The notes under the pieces are model-generated. The model saw only the letters and a list, made by a program, of their open reading frames with translations. It was not told the DNA's origin and made no database searches. Source: Chloroflexota bacterium (GTDB lineage Bacteria > Chloroflexota > Dehalococcoidia > JACPQK01). From it: DNA of 6,638 nt. This document shows positions 5,825 through 6,638 of the stretch, one piece after another; position 1 is the stretch's first letter, and every line of letters starts with the position of its first letter. A program made the translations under genes and the position numbers. Location: assembly GCA_016190535.1 (NCBI GenBank), contig JACPQK010000036.1, positions 1 through 6,638 on the forward strand, written 5' to 3'.

Positions 5825-6638
5825 TCTCTCGCCTCCGGGAAAGGGCCCACTTTCCGGCCTCGGCCAGGACCAGGGAGACACCCAGGGCCACCACCGAAGC
5901 GGTAAGGAAGGTAAAGAAGCGCTCGGCGTAGTGGACCACGGGGAAGTTCTCCGGGGTGGCTTCCCGGTGCCCCAGGAAACCGCTGGCAAAGCCGGTCCCC
6001 GACCCCGGGTGGCACTGTTCGCAGGTACGGGAGAGGTTCTCTACCCCGGCCACGGGGGAGGTGGGGTCTCGGGGGCTCATTATGTTGTGGGTGCCATGAC
6101 AGTTGGTACAGGTGGCCTTGTTCAGTTGGCTTATCTTTTCGGTAGGACTCAGCTTCATGGCCTTGCCGTGGAAGCTCCTCATGTAGGACTCGTAGACCTT
6201 CTCCACTATGCCGTAGCGGGCCATGAGCTGGGGGTCGTCGTGGCAGCGGGCGCAGGTCTGGCTGATGTTCTGCTTGTATGCCGGGGCCTCGGGCTGGAGC
6301 ACCCGGACGATGCTGTGTGGGTTGGCCTGGGGGCTGTGGCAGTCCACGCAGGTGGCCACGTCCTGGTTGCCCTGGAGCAACTGCTGGCCGTGGATGCTCT
6401 GGAGGTGCAGCTTGTACTGGTACTGGTGGCAAGTGCCACAGCGGGCGGCCAGGGAGAGCTTGTTGAGGGGGGTGGGCACCTCGTGGGGCTTGCTGGTATG
6501 ACAGGTGGTACAGTCCACGTAGCGGTGGGCGGAGACATCCAGGGCCTGCTGGTTGACGTAGAGGGAGACCTCCGCCCCGTCGGAGGTAAGCAGGGTCAAC
6601 TCGGGGTTGCCATGGCACTGGAGGCAAGCGTGCTCGTC
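5817..6638 (-). CDS. Multihaem c-type cytochrome with C-terminal membrane anchor, 5' end outside window
   Basis: The frame is open from the right edge to TGA at 5819-5817, giving 273 residues of the C-terminal part; the start and any signal peptide are missing. A possible TTG start at 6599 is unconvincing, because a CxxCH motif (CLQCH, the first nine residues in view) lies upstream in the same frame. Seven CxxCH motifs begin at fragment residues 5, 43, 67, 97, 129, 177 and 206, with irregular spacing. Candidate distal histidines include His83 (SIHG), His157 (SFHG) and His184 (GTHNI). A hydrophobic helix at about 240-262 is followed by a Lys/Arg-rich end, so the haem domain is exported and the C-terminus is cytoplasmic. 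The gene overlaps cytochrome b by eight bases. The pair looks like a split quinol-to-c-haem unit, comparable with CbcL-type fused c/b cytochromes. The exact family is not recognised. Confidence 0.9.
   Translation of the reverse strand, partial: DEHACLQCHGNPELTLLTSDGAEVSLYVNQQALDVSAHRYVDCTTCHTSKPHEVPTPLNKLSLAARCGTCHQYQYKLHLQSIHGQQLLQGNQDVATCVDCHSPQANPHSIVRVLQPEAPAYKQNISQTCARCHDDPQLMARYGIVEKVYESYMRSFHGKAMKLSPTEKISQLNKATCTNCHGTHNIMSPRDPTSPVAGVENLSRTCEQCHPGSGTGFASGFLGHREATPENFPVVHYAERFFTFLTASVVALGVSLVLAEAGKWALSRRRETE
5832..5836 (-). promoter_or_regulatory. Ribosome-binding site supporting the CTG start of cytochrome b
   Basis: GGAGG on the minus strand lies seven bases before CTG 5824, within the last codons of the upstream cytochrome gene. 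Its core and spacing match those of the GTG-started gene at 3456, which favours CTG over the later TTG or GTG codons. Confidence 0.6.

Noticed and set aside
5825..5989. Extended N-terminus of cytochrome b up to 5989
   Set aside because: The added residues are an out-of-phase reading of the upstream cytochrome's membrane tail. The GGAGG site and the overlap pattern favour 5824.

Overview
The window is one continuous stretch of co-oriented coding sequence on the minus strand. It holds seven genes with no gap longer than 10 bases, and both edges cut through a gene. All seven encode membrane or exported electron-transfer proteins. Together they carry 30 c-type haem attachment motifs in view (29 CxxCH and one Cx3CH), a probable di-haem b-type cytochrome, and four [4Fe-4S] sites. 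GC content is high by eye (roughly 60-65%). The Pro/Thr/Ser-rich lipoprotein linker, the heavy use of AGG/CGG/GGG/CCC codons and the mix of cytochromes would fit an anaerobic or facultative Chloroflexota member, but several other lineages are possible and I hold this only weakly.

Layout in transcription order, right to left: (1) 6638-5817, the 3' part of a multihaem cytochrome c (7 haems in view) with one C-terminal membrane helix; (2) 5824-4985, a four-helix cytochrome b that overlaps gene 1 by 8 bases and probably starts at CTG; (3) 4988-3453, a 511-residue NapC/NirT-type cytochrome with three N-terminal helices and 8 haem motifs; (4) 3456-2872, a 194-residue hexahaem cytochrome starting at GTG; (5) 2861-2052, a Tat-exported protein with four [4Fe-4S] clusters (HybA/NrfC/HmcB type); (6) 2048-891, an NrfD/PsrC-type integral membrane quinone-interacting subunit; (7) 887-1, the 5' part of a lipoprotein cytochrome with at least nine haems, almost all exactly 24 residues apart.

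My reading of how they work together: there appear to be two or three entry points between the quinone pool and exported c-haems. These are cytochrome b plus its tail-anchored multihaem partner, the NapC-type cytochrome, and the NrfD plus Fe-S pair. They would feed (or be fed by) the hexahaem protein and the long repetitive haem lipoprotein on the outer face of the membrane. No molybdopterin or other terminal catalytic subunit lies in the window. The content recalls the Cbc/ImcH-type inner-membrane modules of metal-reducing bacteria and the Hmc/Qrc/Nrf complexes, so an electron conduit to an external or periplasmic partner is the leading inference. The electron acceptor and direction of flow cannot be read from the sequence.

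The most striking feature is the lipoprotein. Every haem motif has a histidine exactly eight residues before its first cysteine, and the repeat is 24 residues (72 bp) with one 27-residue interval. The same His-x7-CxxCH two-haem module also forms the C-termini of the NapC-type and hexahaem proteins, with an exact 29-bp DNA match between the lipoprotein gene and the NapC-type gene. This suggests that haem modules were exchanged or duplicated within the operon.
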